A DNA stretch of 64,000 bases from Puccinia triticina (Eukaryota > Basidiomycota > Pucciniomycetes > Pucciniales > Pucciniaceae), in contig NC_070566.1 of NCBI RefSeq assembly GCF_026914185.1, forward strand, positions 5,394,001-5,458,000, written 5' to 3'. The position numbers and the translations under genes were made by a program. The notes under the pieces were generated by a model. That model searched no databases. It was not told the origin of the DNA and worked only from the letters and a program-made list of their open reading frames with translations. Positions within the stretch are counted from its first letter, which is position 1, and every line of letters begins with the position of its first letter. This document shows, one piece after another, positions 1 through 11,799 of the stretch.

Positions 1-660
1 CCGCAACTCAATGAACTATGATTGAGTCCTGCCACTCAATGAAATTTATGGCGCGCATGCGCAGTTGTGACGTGGCAGCGCTACCAGGCGCACCAACCAC
101 TTGTACATGTGTAAATATGTAAGCAAACTGTGAAAATTTTCAAAGTCAGGATCTCCCTGGCCTGAGGAGGATCAAAAGACTTCAGCACACCAGAACCACA
201 CCTCAGATAATCCAGGATTACCACGCTCCCAGTATACCTACCGTCACAGGCGCCTAGGATATTGACAGTAAGTAAACTCTTTCACTGAACCTTGCTTATC
301 CAGATAAAACTCTGTTGCTCTTGATTGTTTCTTCTTCAACTCTTTCAATCATAAAAGATCAAAAGGTTGTCTCTGGTTAAGACCTATAAAACCAGAGCAG
401 AGTAGTAACCCTACTTCTGAATCCCACCAACGTTTCCTTGTTGTGAGTGGAGGCTGTTGCACTCTTTTTGGCCTGGCACAGCTGGCATCTAACTTTTCCA
501 GGTTGAGAATAGCCCAGATCAATTAATAAAGACTTAAAGTCTAGGCCTGCTCTTCTCTCTCTCTATCTCCTTGTTTGTATTTCTTTATCCCAAGAAATCC
601 AGAGATTCCCCCCTCCTTTTTTCTTGTTTCCTGTAGTCACATAAGAGACTCAGGCTCACA
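1..660 (+). repeat. LTR family 1, copy A (5' part missing or diverged)
   Basis: This is the 3' two-thirds of a ~950 bp repeat seen again at 4147-5096 (minus) and, split, at 46770-62382. Shared landmarks are a GCGCGCATGCGC block near 50, an AGCAAACTGTGAAAAT block near 125, TATTGACAGTAAGT near 260, and a final GGCTCACA at 653-660. Copy B has TG...CA ends and a 5 bp target duplication, so I call the family an LTR. Bases 1-48 match the other copies poorly. The minus-strand coding relic to the right runs into its end, so the LTR seems to have landed in that gene. Confidence 0.7.
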
Positions 661-1599
661 GTGGTTGTTGGTTGTACGCGCCTGGTTGATGGTATGGTTG
701 GTAACGGAACAACTGAACCAACCCTTGCGGTATAGAAGCTGGTGGAGGCCTCACTTGGAGCGGCTGCTGCGGCAGAGGGGGAGGAAGCCTTGGTGGTATT
801 TGGGGGCCATGGTAAGCTTGGCTCTCAAAACACGGTAGTTGTTGCGGTGGGGGACAAAATTCTTGATGGTTGGAGGGGGGAACTCCTGTGCCATAGCTTG
901 TTATTGAAAACCCGTAGGCTCTGGAGTCAACATGGCTAGTATGGGTTGCTTACTAGAGTGCGGCACTATGGCTAGCTGCAAAGGGGGCCAGATTATCAGC
1001 AGCTCTTTGCCATTGGTCTGATCTGCCAGGGATATTTCCAGGATGTTGAGTTTGTCTCTGAGAATCCATTCCTGGCACAGGCGGATCATGTCTTCCCTCC
1101 CAACCAGATCTATGATCATCTCTTGGGTTAAGGAAGCTTGGGAGAGGAGGCACCTCATGGTTTGTGTGTTCTGGGCCCCACCCCAAGCTTGGACAAACAG
1201 GTCAAATTGTTCATTGAACATACTGATGAGGCTGGTTAATTCCTCATCTTCTGGGATCTGAGTGTACAGAAGGAGGGCTAGCGTAGACAAAGCAGTGGGT
1301 CTCATACCCTCTGGGTTGGGCTGGGAGGGCTGTTGACTCGCTGTTATAATCAATTGTTCCCTGTCTACTGAGTGCAGAACTGGCATGGATCTGCTCAAAG
1401 CCAGAGCTAGGGAGGTCTCTCTTGCCTGGTATAGAGCTGGAGGGATCCCTGTATCTGGGGGCAGTGGTTCCTGCTCGGGGAATGTGATAAAATCCTCTTG
1501 GAGCGGTGGCAAGGCTGACTCTAGCTCTTTGAAGCCATTCTCCTGCGGCTGGACTGAGACGGTATCAGAGGTGCTGTTCTGCTGAGAGGTCTCTGCCAT
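661..1599 (-). pseudogene. Gag-like protein relic
   Basis: A minus-strand frame of 232 codons (1599 to 901) starts MAETSQQNSTSD and is rich in Glu, Gln, Leu and Pro. It has a predicted-helical middle (for example LTSLISMFNEQFDLFVQAW) with no catalytic motif. After its stop at 901 another frame continues as a Pro/Gln-rich tail (PPPLPQQPLQVRPPP) up to base 661, where the solo LTR begins. Helical body plus P/Q-rich tail resembles retrotransposon Gag proteins, but I cannot assign a family. The frame change near 880-905 may be a frameshift or an unrecognised intron. The absence of any pol sequence nearby suggests a stranded fragment. Confidence 0.4.
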
Positions 1600-2104
1600 T
1601 CCTAAGGTGAGGAGGCATGATGATGACGGGTAGAAATGGTTGTTAAGTACGCGTTGAGGGGAGATTTATCAAGTATTTTGAGTAAATACCTGAGGATTTA
1701 GATTTGCAGATAGTCTTCTGCTTTTTCCTGTAGTGGGAGTGGATTTTTTCTGAGATTCCTTTGGGCTAGGTCTTGCTGAGGAATTTGAGGTGCACTTGGC
1801 TATATTAAAAAGAGCTTTAGTCTTCCTACAACAAGTCTTGGGGTGTTTGGTAGTAGCAATACGGTTCTGCTACATGGTGATGGTCTGTTTTTTTGAGTTT
1901 TCCGCTAGACTATTGCACTCAACAAAAGTTCTGCGGTCAATGTTGGCATTTATAGTTCAGAAGCAGGAGAATCGTTTGAGAACACTCCATTTTCTTCTAT
2001 CTCTTCTTGTTTGAAGATATCAAGGACGCAAGGGGAGATAAGTCTGATGTAGGAGGAGAATCTTTTGCAGATGTGTAGCGGGTCTTCACTTTTGCAAGCA
2101 CAGA
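1600..2104. other. No gene seen
   Basis: AT-rich DNA with only short reading frames without recognisable motifs. It separates the Gag-like relic from the left end of the CACTA-like element. I see no repeat shared with the rest of the window. Confidence 0.5.
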
Positions 2105-2760
2105 CACTACCAAGATGGATGAATTTGCAATGTTGTATACTTATCAGTATAGCGTATATTGATCAGATTATATTGATCATTTTTTTTTTCCTCTTGATAC
2201 TTTTGTCTGTGTTCCATGTCCCCTTAATACTCTTCGATGACCTCTCAACTTCCCCCTGTGTTAGCTTCAAGCCACAGGAATCATTTCATTTTTTTGCCTG
2301 ATAAAATTCATGAATTTCTACAAGTAAAGGAAACAATTCAAAAATTTTGAGACCCCTCAGCCACCCTGGATTAATCCTAAAACTTGCAATGTCTTTTTTT
2401 CAGGAGGAACAGAATGGAGTGTGTAGCATTGATGTAATCAGAAGTCTCCAAATCTACTTTTTTTCAAAAAAGGAAAAACATTGACCCCTCACCTCTCTCA
2501 TAAGACCATCTTCATGCATTGTTAATTTGGTGTGATCTTATATTTCCTGAAGATATTGCATATCATCCTTGATATGCTACATGCATACAAGGCCTTTTGA
2601 AATTAGTTTACCTTGGTTTAGCATATTTTTGTCAGGGTCTTTTTTTTATCTAATTTTGCTATCAACCACAGATTAATGAGGTATATTTCCAAAAATAATT
2701 TCATTGAAGAGTTTTTCTGCATATAAATCCTGAAATATTATATTTGGGGTCACTTCCATT
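2105..2760 (+). repeat. Left subterminal inverted repeat of the CACTA-like element
   Basis: Inverted match to 23370-24029, including a block with repeated TTGATCA motifs near 2145-2180 and the segment CAACCACAGATTAATGAGG near 2665. A third, shortened copy occurs at 62614-62934. No coding content. Confidence 0.75.
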
Positions 2761-3255
2761 ATGCAACAGCTACAATCTGATCAGTTGCCAAATCTCACTA
2801 CTTTGTTAGTTTCTTGGTGTTTCTGCAACTATATCTGAATGCAGCATGGGGGTTCTTCCATGATATTGGTACCAAAATGATTGAAAGCCCCCAAGGATTT
2901 ATTTTGTACCTTTACTGACCACAAAACCCCCAAATGTAGCAGCCACAATGTGATCAGTTGCCGAATATCACTAATTTGGTAGTTTCTTGGTGTTTCTGCC
3001 ACTATATCTCAGCCCAGTGTGGGAGTTCTTTTGTGATGTTTGAACCAAAATAATCAAATGCCCTCAATGAGTAGTTTTCTGCCTTGAATCACCACAAAAC
3101 ACCCAAATGTAGCAGCTACAATGTGATTGGTTGCCAAATATCACTAATTTGGTAGTTTCTTGGTGTTTCTGCCACTATATCTCAGCGCAGTGTGGGAGTT
3201 CTTCCATGATATTGGTATCAAAATAATCAAATGCCCTCAATGACTCATTGTATAC
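2761..3255 (-). repeat. ~170 bp satellite, left array part 1
   Basis: About three degenerate tandem units, recognised by CCACTATATCTCAGC and TTTCTTGGTGTTTCTGCC. The array breaks at ATTGTATAC, where the Mutator-like element inserted, and resumes in register at 15679. Confidence 0.85.
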
Positions 3256-3650
3256 GGGGATGTTGAATTTTACAAAGTCCCTTTTACAAGGTACCAGGCC
3301 CTGCAAAGTTGGTGGCCTGTAAGAATGAACATTACTGGGGGGTATGTGTAATTTTACAGGGAGTTTCCCAAGCATCCCACATTGCAAATCACAGCTTTGT
3401 AAAAAAACAATATAAAAGTATACCAACAGACCTCCTAGTGCAATATTACGGGCCAAATATTTACAGGGTGATACTTTGTTAGAAAAAGTCCTTGTAAATT
3501 TCCATCTCTGGCTCCTCAGATTCAAATTCACAAGATCTTAATTTTTTTCGCATCACACCACGCAAAAGGAACTTTGTAAAAATCAATCTAAGGCACTCTG
3601 CAAGTAAATTTGCAACCTGCCCAATTTATTTACAAGCAGAGATCCAACAT
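3256..3650 (+). repeat. MULE terminal inverted repeat, left
   Basis: Outer ~35 bases pair with the right end (GGGG, then TTTACAAAGT.CCTT.TACAAGGT). Further in, identity fades into scattered TTTACA/TGTAAA motifs, a typical degenerate subterminal region. Confidence 0.7.
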
Positions 3651-3659
3651 TCTGCAGGC

Positions 3660-4141
3660 TCAAAGGAGAAAGAAAGATGATTGGGGGGAAATCCTACAGG
3701 CAAACAAAGTAAGGACACAAGGGGGAAGCAAACCCCTTAAAGGGAAACAAAACAATGAATTGAAAGTGTTACTTCTTTGCAATCCTCTGGCTTTCTGGGC
3801 TTCCACGCAATCCTCACTTACCACGTTGAGCTTGTCTGGACCAGGGTTTGACAGCTTAAGCTTCACTACCATTTGCTTAGGCAGGGGGTTGGCTGAACTT
3901 GATATGACAACGTCGGAAGTGTCCTGAACACTCTTTTGAAGCAGTCTTGTTTGGCTTCTGGCCAGGTCAAAAAGGCGGTGTTTCCGCTTCCTTGGAAGCA
4001 GAAGAGGATTCTGAAGTGCTTTGGCCGTCCAAGCTGACTTCTGAGTTGCAAGAGCCATTGTGGTCCGCAAAATCATCCACCAAGTACTTGTCCTTGGGTA
4101 CATGCTTGTTTTCTTCTGTCTTTAGAGGTGCTGGTGGGTTG
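3660..4141 (-). pseudogene. MULE transposase, C-terminal tail
   Basis: Downstream of the solo LTR the reading frame of the interrupted MULE protein continues in phase (TLINPPAPLKTEE), followed by a Ser/Glu/Asp-rich stretch and then a basic patch, RKRKHRLFDLARSQ, in another frame. The switch near 4000 is either a frameshift or a missed intron. I recognise no domain here; an acidic linker plus basic patch could be a nuclear-localisation or DNA-contact tail, which is inference. The other half of the sentence, upstream of the LTR, lies at 5097-5304. Confidence 0.5.
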
Positions 4142-4146
4142 ATCAA

Positions 4147-5096
4147 TGTGAGCCTGTGTCTCTTATGTGACAGCAGGACACAAGAAAAATGGGTGGGCAC
4201 TGCTTGGATTTCTTGGGATAAAGAAATAACAAACAGTAAGAGAAAAAGAGACAGAGAGAAATAGATGATCTGAGAGATGATATTCAAGGTTCTGTTGACC
4301 TGTAGGTGGGAACTAACATCCACTAGCAATGCTACTCCTTAAGGGAGTGCTGCCAAGCTGTGCCAGAGATTGCAACAGCCTCTTCTCACAATGGAAATGT
4401 GGAAGGTATCTGAATTAGACAAGTCTAATCAGCCACAATTTTTTAGACTTCTCTGTGGATAGTCAAGGTTCTTTAAAGGGAAACCTATGTGGTTTGTTAC
4501 TGACAAAAACCACAGAAAAAGAAGGATATGAAGTGATTTGATCCTTGAGAGTAGATGTCTAGAGGTATATGTACCTGTGATCAAAGAGAAGAGAAACAAA
4601 CAAGAGAGGAGAGAAAGCAGTCAAAGAGACAGAGAGGAACTCCTCTGAGATAATCAAGGTTCAATGAAAAGGGTACTAACTGTCAATATTCCTGTTGGTG
4701 ATACTGGGAGTGTAGTGGCCTTGTTCTGGTGATCCTGGGTTGTCTGGAGGTGTGGTTCTGGTCTGCTGAATTCTGTAGATCCTCCTCAGGCAAGGGGGAT
4801 CCTGACTTGAATTTTCACAGTTTGCTTATGTAATTACATATTTACATGTGGTTTGGTGCGCCTGGTAGCGCTGACACGTCACAACTGCGCATGCGCGCCA
4901 CAACTCAAGAACTCAGGGAAGGAGTAGAGTTACAGAGAATTGGTAAGTTGTAACTAGGGTTAAAATTGCATGAGAGAACAGAATATGAAGTCAAAACAAG
5001 GATATCTCTTAAGATGAAAAAGATATGAAGTAATTCATATGTAAAAAGTAGAAAAAGGCAGACTTTAGGTCAGCTGTGTTGACTCTAAGGCTGACA
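4147..5096 (-). mobile_element. Solo LTR, family 1 copy B
   Basis: On the minus strand it reads TGTCAGCC...GGCTCACA, 950 bp, flanked by the 5 bp duplication ATCAA (4142-4146 and 5097-5101). Excising it and one duplicate rejoins the MULE reading frame exactly. No internal retrotransposon sequence remains, so this is a solo LTR left by LTR-LTR recombination. It is the reference copy for this family here. Confidence 0.88.
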
Positions 5097-5304
5097 ATCA
5101 AGGTGCCTAAGTGCACAAATGGGATTTTGCCATTGGGTTTGGGGTGGTCTTTGTTGATTTTAGCAATACACTTGTTGACATGCTTTTCCTCTGAAGCTGT
5201 CCAGCGCCAAGTATAGAACAGCCAACTTGTAAAAGGGTGGGAGCCTCCAATGGATGAAGCATCAGTATTCACAAGCCGGGTGAGTCCATCATTGTGCATG
5301 TCAT
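5097..5304 (-). pseudogene. MULE protein, segment downstream of the Ngaro insertion
   Basis: Encodes HDMHNDGLTRLVNTD, then a Trp-rich stretch (SWLFYTWRWTASEE) and KINKDHPKPNGKIPFVHLG. It continues directly from the frame at 11983-12245 once the Ngaro element is removed: the codons for GLHDMHNDG span the joint. It belongs to the peptidase-like C-terminal region of the MULE protein. The solo LTR at 4147-5096 interrupts its other side. Confidence 0.7.
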
Positions 5305-5533
5305 TGCAGGGGATCGAGGAGGGAACCAACGAGTTCCCCCCTGTCCATGGAGGCGGCTAAGCGTGTGGCACCTGCGTGATCGGGCCAAAGCTTTGCACCA
5401 TGCGCATGAGGCGGAGGTCCATATATGAACCTTGAGAGGAGAGGAGCCGTAGAGCACTCTGCTGCAATCTCCTCTCCTCCACCATAGATCACAGGTGCCC
5501 TTCGCCGCAGAGTTGCGAGCACCTTTTCAGACA
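5305..5533 (+). repeat. Ngaro repeat A1
   Basis: Matches A2 (11541-11768) with only a few differences, from TGCAGGGGATC to GCACCTTTTCAGACA. It is the left terminus of the element and probably includes promoter sequence. Confidence 0.9.
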
Positions 5534-6536
5534 TTTCATTATCAGCTGAACCGTGTACATCTCCAAATAAGATTCTCAACAATTTATCATACTCTTCAGC
5601 CTCGTCATCAACCGTCAAAGACGTTCATATCTTATTCATTTCGACATATCTATAACACCTCTATCTTCTTCAACATCCCTTTAGCATTCTCATTGTAATC
5701 CCCTTCTTCGACATACTCCGGTTGATTTCGCTTTATTTTACAATTGGTTTGCATTCCGAGATCATTTTTGCAAGGCAAAGGGCCTCCGTCCCCATATCCA
5801 CAAATCCTTTCTTGTGCTTTCATAAACATTTCATAATTTTTTTTTGTCATTCACATGGCAAAGCCTCCTTTAATCCATCAACCATCAATCCGCTATCTTT
5901 TCTTAATTAGTCTCCAGGCAACTCGCCCCAAGGCAATCATCCACAAGGCGTGTCAGCCCTAAGGAGTCGTATCAATTTCCTACTCGGTCTCCAGGCAGTT
6001 CGCCCCAAGACAGCTAACGCAAATAGTTCCAAAGTTCCACAAGGCGTGTCAGCCCTAAGGAGGAAGTACATATTGTAAGCATGTCGGAAAGATGCTTTTA
6101 TCATTATCAGCTCTAGATTGACTGTTATTTAACTTCAATGATATATCTCCCGTTATAGGCGCTGCGCCATAAAGTCCAAGCCTTTTTAGGATACAGAAGA
6201 AATCAAACCTCTACAAGCCAATTTTGGCCAGAAGAGATTTAGTAATAGTGAGGTCTACAAAAATTAACTCTAAGCTTGAGCTTCATGACAAACGAACTCA
6301 TCCATCTCTCCAATTATTCCTTTGATGAATTAGTCAGGACATCAGAAATACATGTCTTCACGTTTTACGAGAAACGAGAGTCATTTAACTCTTCGGATAT
6401 TTGATTTATCTCTGCTTGCGCGTTTTCACGTAGTCTTCAACTCGTGACCTTTGGAAGCAATTATTTTATTTTTATGTGGTTTTATTGGAATGGAAAAGCC
6501 TCTAATGTATTTTTGATATATCGGCAGGTATTAATC

Positions 6537-8185
6537 ATGGTGGAGAAAAACATGACTAGAGCAGTAGCGGCGAAAAGAGTCGAAGCAGGGTCACGCAGAG
6601 AAGAAGCAGTTGTAGCCAAGTCATTAACTCCGGGTATTCCAGGAGTCAAAGAGACCGCTCAACAAGCCGCATTGGCGCCCGCAGAAGAGGATTCTGGTTC
6701 TCCAGACGAAGATGATGATCCGGCAAATAGTGAGCAGTCTGTTTACAGGGGACATTAGTCATAGATAACCAGTCTCATTTGCCACGCATGATTTTATCAA
6801 TATCCAGGCGGTGGAGATATATTAGATTTAGACGCGGTTACCTCGTTCCCAAAATTGCCTAAATCTAGGGTTGAAGCAATCATCAATACAACAAACGTCC
6901 CACCTCCAGCCATTGTGTTAGCTGACAAGATCGATTGGGAGAGAGCCCACATTTGGACAAAAATAAAAGAGGCTCAGAAGGCTGGGGACGACATCTTGGT
7001 AAAACATCTCATGAACCCCTCCGGTCACGATGGAGCGTCATGCAAGCCAGGTATTGCTAGAGCTGTATCAGCAACTCCGGTGCTCCTAACAGCAGAACCA
7101 AGGATGTTCGCAAAGATGGTCAAAGCCGAGAAAAAGTTAGGACTTGTCCACGCAATCGGCGCAGTCTCAGGCCATCACGATGTGGGGTTTACCCCGTTTT
7201 TCGATGAAAACATAAAAGCTTTAAGGGCACCTTGCCCCTAACTATATTCAATAATGGTGAGATTCCTCATTGTTAAATCCCGAGAGGAGTCATATTACTT
7301 ATTCACTGCGGTTTTTCAGAATGGAAAAAGAGAGCAATTTACGCTCATATAAACATGAAGTCAAATAGATCAATTGATTCAGAAAAAGCTTATAAGGGTT
7401 CAGCCTACCCTCCTGAATGGACGCAAACGCACTCCGATTGGACAAACAATCATCAAAATTTCTATCTGACGTTACGAGACGTTTACGGCATGGAGTTATT
7501 CGCCGCCAGGTTGTTAGTGCATAAGGAGCACTGTGATGCAATTGCAGCCGGTGGTCACGGTTTCATGACCGCGTTGCGCTACGACATGGCAATTCGCATG
7601 ACCGCGTTTGCGCATTGGATCGCTTCTGAAGAAGGTTCCGCCATTCAAGATATCTCGGTCAGGCAGCAGACCCTGGTGGAGGAATGTTATGTGACTGTAA
7701 GGACCTTTGGGGAAGCTGGCTGGAAGGAGAACTATTACGCACCAGGACAAAAGTATGCTCATGCCGATCCCAAAATCGGTGTGTTCGCAACCTTGGAGGG
7801 TAATCAAGGACAACCTGTTGTTTTCAACAATTTAGACCGTTTCAATCGTTATCACACCCCGGTTTACGGGGCGCCTCAACACTATCAACATAATTCAGGT
7901 TATCCATTGGACGCTCATCATCAAGGTTTTAAACAACCGGGGCCTCAAGGGAGGCAAAGGGGTTTTGCTTCTGATTACAATCGTTTTGCGCCAAACTACA
8001 ATCCAAACGGCCCAGCAATGCCGTATCAAGGCGAGCCAAAGAAACGTGTCAGAGGATACCAAGGAGCAAACTTCGTAGACGGATACATTGATAAACGGCA
8101 AGCAAAACCGGGTGGCTATCCTCAAACGAGGGGCCAAGCCGCCGATTACAACCATCAAAGCGGATCTGGCATCGAGAAGAAGTAG
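6537..8185 (+). pseudogene. Ngaro Gag-like protein
   Basis: Likely start is ATGGTGGAGAAA at 6537. The exon to about 6747 ends in an acidic stretch (EEDSGSPDEDDD). After an apparent intron ending CAG at 6807 the frame continues to 7241 (ILDLDAVTSFPKLPKSRVEA), then frameshifts around 7228-7240. After a second intron ending TTTCAG near 7319 it runs 7320-8185 (KNFYLTLRDVYG-type core, ALRYDMAIRMTAFAHW) into a Gly/Gln/Tyr-rich, basic tail. A homologous protein lies in the second Ngaro copy at 25995-26582, which supports the call. The role would be particle or RNA binding, by analogy only. Confidence 0.6.
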
Positions 8186-8428
8186 GTTGCTTCTTGCTCT
8201 GTGATTGTAGCATGATCCTTTCCATTTGCAAAATTTAATTGGGCTTGGTCCCATAAATCTTTGTGTATTCTTTTGTCTATTGTGCTCTTTGAGCGGATCC
8301 TTTACTCATCTTTGTGGATTGACACTAACGTTGTCATCTTTGTGTTTGTACTTTCTCTGCGTTTTTACTTCCCTACCGGGTTTTGTTATAGAGGAGGAAT
8401 TCATTGGCCATTGGCTGTTTCATGTGAG

Positions 8429-10030
8429 ATGAATGTGCCGGAGTGGAGACGCGCGCTGAATGCTGCAGGTCTGTTGCCAGAATTAAATGAAATAATCTCC
8501 GGTTTTAAAGGCGGGTTTGACCAAGGAATTCCATTACACAAGATAGGGAATCTAAGATGGTTCACCCCAGAAAACCACAGCTCGGCTATTGACGCCGAAA
8601 CAAAGATTCAGAAGTCAATTGAAGAAGAAGTAAAAGCAAAACAAATGTTTGGTCCATTTTCTCACGAAGACATATCAAAGATTTTTCCTTTCTTCAGGAC
8701 AAGCCCGCTTGGATCAGTTGTGAATGCCAATGGGAAAATGAGACCAATCAACGATTTGTCTTTCCCGCAAAACAATAAAGAGACACCGTTGGTAAATTCC
8801 TTTGTCAACAAGGACCTTTTCAAAACGACCTGGGACGACTTCAAAATTGTAGCCAAGTTCTTTAAATCAAATAAAGGACCCTTCCACCTGGCCATTTTCG
8901 ATTGGGAAAAGGCATACAGGCAGATTCCAACTGATCCGGCACAGTGGCCTTTCCTTATTGTGAAAGATTTGAGGGGTAACTTGTACCTTGACACGCGCAT
9001 CACGTTCGGCGGCGTGGCAGGTTGCGGCTCGTTTGGGAAACCCGCAGACGCGTGGAGGAGATTAATGGAATCCGAGTTCGACGTGGTCAAGGTCTTCCGT
9101 TGGGTTGATGACAATCTGTTTGTCAAACGCCCGGAATCAGATTGTTTGGTCTCCAAGGTAGTCTTGCAATCCTTAGAACTCGGTGTCGCAACCAACAAGA
9201 ACAAGTGCTCCAAATTTGCGGCGGAACAGAAGTACATTGGATTCGTTTGGAACGGGGTGGCCGACAGCACTGTACAATTACTGGAGGCCAAACTAGCAGA
9301 GCGGATACGTCAGATAGAGCTGTTCTTGATCCCAAAAGCTATATTCAGATATAACAACGCTGAAGTCCTGGCAGGTAGGCTGAACCATGTCTCCTATGTA
9401 CTCCCCCAACTTCGGTGCTACCTGAGAAGCCTGTACCGCTGGATGAACCAGTGGAAGAAATTGTGGGCTACAAGGGAGGTGCCCAAGGACGTGGCCACGG
9501 ACCTGAATTTTTGGTTGGCGACCCTGAACTCCTTTACATGCTCGAGACTAGTGCCAACTCCGGAAGAAGTCGAAATAAATTGGGTTGGCGACGCCTCCAC
9601 CAGCTTTGGCATTGGCGTTCTTATTGGCAACCGTTGGTCCCAGCTTTGCTTCAAAGAAGACTGGGAAGGGCCTAAACCAAAGAGGACTATCGCCTGGGCA
9701 GAGACGGTTGCCATCCGGATTGGCATCCTCATGCTACAAGAGCTCAGCTGGGTAGTGAAGGGAACAAATTTCGTCGTCTGGACGGACAACACCACGACCG
9801 AGAGCGTCTTGGTGTCACGTAAGTCACGGAACACACACGTAAATGAGGAGTGGAAAGTTATTCAGGCGCTCTTAGTACAAGTTGGGTTAGATGTAACCCC
9901 AAAGCGCGTGGTCTCAAAGGAGAACGCCGCTGACGGCTTGTTGCGTGGCGTTTGGTTCCCTCACCACGCATCAGACAGGGTGTGGTTTTGCATCCCTGAG
10001 GACCTAACCTCGTTGTTGTTCCACGCCTGA
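8429..10030 (+). CDS. Ngaro reverse transcriptase / RNase H
   Basis: I choose ATG 8429 (MNVPEWRRALNAAGL) because the second copy starts at the same place (MDTPQWAMALENAGL). The protein is 533 residues and open throughout. RT motifs include LAIFDWEKAYRQIP and the catalytic FRWVDDNLF (Asp227-Asp228 from this start). RNase H follows: GDAS (Asp388), WAETVAIRIG, TDNTTTE (Asp453) and a final NAADGLLRG. There is no aspartic protease, integrase or methyltransferase domain, as expected for Ngaro. It is the only intact gene of the element, next to the recombinase gene 180 bases downstream. Confidence 0.9.
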   Translation: MNVPEWRRALNAAGLLPELNEIISGFKGGFDQGIPLHKIGNLRWFTPENHSSAIDAETKIQKSIEEEVKAKQMFGPFSHEDISKIFPFFRTSPLGSVVNANGKMRPINDLSFPQNNKETPLVNSFVNKDLFKTTWDDFKIVAKFFKSNKGPFHLAIFDWEKAYRQIPTDPAQWPFLIVKDLRGNLYLDTRITFGGVAGCGSFGKPADAWRRLMESEFDVVKVFRWVDDNLFVKRPESDCLVSKVVLQSLELGVATNKNKCSKFAAEQKYIGFVWNGVADSTVQLLEAKLAERIRQIELFLIPKAIFRYNNAEVLAGRLNHVSYVLPQLRCYLRSLYRWMNQWKKLWATREVPKDVATDLNFWLATLNSFTCSRLVPTPEEVEINWVGDASTSFGIGVLIGNRWSQLCFKEDWEGPKPKRTIAWAETVAIRIGILMLQELSWVVKGTNFVVWTDNTTTESVLVSRKSRNTHVNEEWKVIQALLVQVGLDVTPKRVVSKENAADGLLRGVWFPHHASDRVWFCIPEDLTSLLFHA

Positions 10031-10210
10031 CCTAGGCCCTCTACGCGCCCTCCTTCTCCCTGCTCTGGTTACATCGGGAGGTTGCCCACGTTCATTTCTG
10101 TTCATTTGTGATCCTTTATCTCCTCGAACTTTGTTTCTGTCTGTCCCTTTTCACGCCAGTCCTCTTTCCCCCTCTATCTTCACCTTGTAAGCACTTTACA
10201 CTACCAAGCA

Positions 10211-11264
10211 ATGTACGTTTCCAATATTGAACCAGCCGCGGTGCTGTCGCGTTCCACGGACTTCTTCACCAACGGCTCTATTGAGCGCACGCCATCCTTA
10301 GCCGACCTTGTGCTGCTCGGAGGATGGAAAGAATCTACTCTGAGGGGCTACAACTGCGCCGTCAAGAAATTCTGCTCTTTCTGCTCACTCACGGGCGAAC
10401 CACTGACGAATTTACCCGTGTCCTCCAAAGCCCTTGAACGCTTTTGTGTGTGGGCCGGCCGCAACGCTTATTCCTCCAACGACAACAAGATCAACGCGCG
10501 GACTGTCAAGAAGTACCTCTGTGGCCTGAAGGCGTGGCATACATTCCACTCCGCAGCTTTCCCCGTCGGCGCGCCTTGACGCCTCTCTGGCGAGAAAGGC
10601 ACCTAAACCCGCAGTGATGTTGTGGCAACTAGTGGCAATCGCAAATCTACGTCTCAGTGGGGGGAATTTCGACAGAGCGGTCGCGGATTTGGCAATTGTA
10701 GCATTTTGGGGCTTGCCTCGCCTGGCGGAACTCACTTACACTGCGAGACAAGGTCCCCTATCATATGCCTGCTCCTTATTGACTTCGGATGTGGCTTTCT
10801 CCTCAGACCCGGCTCTAGGCGAGGTCGCTACGTTAATGGTAAGGGCGGCCAAAACGGCGACCCTGGGGTCCCCTCAGTTGATCGTCCTGTCTTCGCAGAA
10901 AGGGGTTCTGTGCCCTGTGAAAGCTTTGAAGCACAGGCTAGCGGAGGTTGGTAGCGCCAGAACTTCACTGTTTGGATATCAGCTAGACGGCGGCCGTTTT
11001 CACTTAACTAGACAAGGGGTCGTCAAACGCATACAGAAGACTTTAAGGGATGGCGGGCACGACGTCGTCCTAGGTCACAGCTTCCGGGTGGGAGGAGCCT
11101 CCCTACGGTTTGCGTTAGGCATGTCAGTGGCCGACATCTGCAGTTTAGGCCGCTGGAGCTCAGCTTGTTACAAATTGTACATACGCCCTTATAGTGCAAC
11201 GGATGTACATCGGTCAAAGGCGATCTTAGCGAACGCGGCGAAGGACGGGGAGGAGTTGGAATGA
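10211..11264 (+). pseudogene. Ngaro tyrosine recombinase, frameshifted
   Basis: The N-terminal part (10211-10579) has the SAM-like core-binding region (GWKESTLRGYNCAVKKFC). The catalytic part continues in another frame to 11264. A one-base frameshift lies near 10570-10590: after GAP-stop, the next frame reads ASLARKAPKPAVMLWQL in register. Catalytic residues are visible in the second half: Arg36 in WGLPRLAEL, His155-x-x-Arg158 in HSFRVGG, Trp181, and the Tyr region CYKLYI (Tyr186/Tyr189). The enzyme would integrate the circular DNA intermediate. As it stands the gene is broken unless the shift is a sequencing error. Confidence 0.85.
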
Positions 11265-11357
11265 AACTGGTTTCTGTTGTTTTTAGTTTTTCTCTGGCTT
11301 TTTCAAGAGTGTAGGGGTTCACGCGCGGCTCAGGCTCTCCCAAAAACCTGAGTTTGC

Positions 11358-11540
11358 GGGCTTGCACCTGAACCCTCACTTTCCGATGTTTGCCGGGAAT
11401 AGAAACCACTAGACTTCCTTCTCTTCCCTGGTCAAGGGCAGTAAATGACCTTTACTACCTCTCTTCCCACACTTGCTGAGGGGGACCGCTACGCGGGAAC
11501 TCGCAGCAAGTACCAGGTGAGAGCAATAGCCGGAGTGGAT
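11358..11540 (+). repeat. Ngaro repeat B1
   Basis: 183 bp nearly identical to B2 (11800-11982), from GGGCTTGCACCTGAACC to GCCGGAGTGGAT, abutting A2 directly. Confidence 0.9.
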
Positions 11541-11768
11541 TGCAGGGGATCAAGGAGGGAACCGACGAGTTCCCCCTGTCCATGGAGGCGGCTAAGCGTG
11601 TGGCACCTGCGTGATCGGGCCAAAGCTTTGCACCATGCGCATGAGGCGGAGGTCCATATATGAACCTTGAGAGGAGAGGAGCCGTAGAGCACTCCGCTGC
11701 AATCTCCTCTCCTCCACCATAGATCACAGGTGCCACTTGCCGCAGAGTTGCGAGCACCTTTTCAGACA
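11541..11768 (+). repeat. Ngaro repeat A2
   Basis: Second copy of A1, 228 bp, lying between B1 and B2. A 31 bp spacer with a CACCCACCCGCCCG run separates it from B2. Confidence 0.9.
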
Positions 11769-11799
11769 CCACCCACCCGCCCGTCGGAAAGTTTACCTG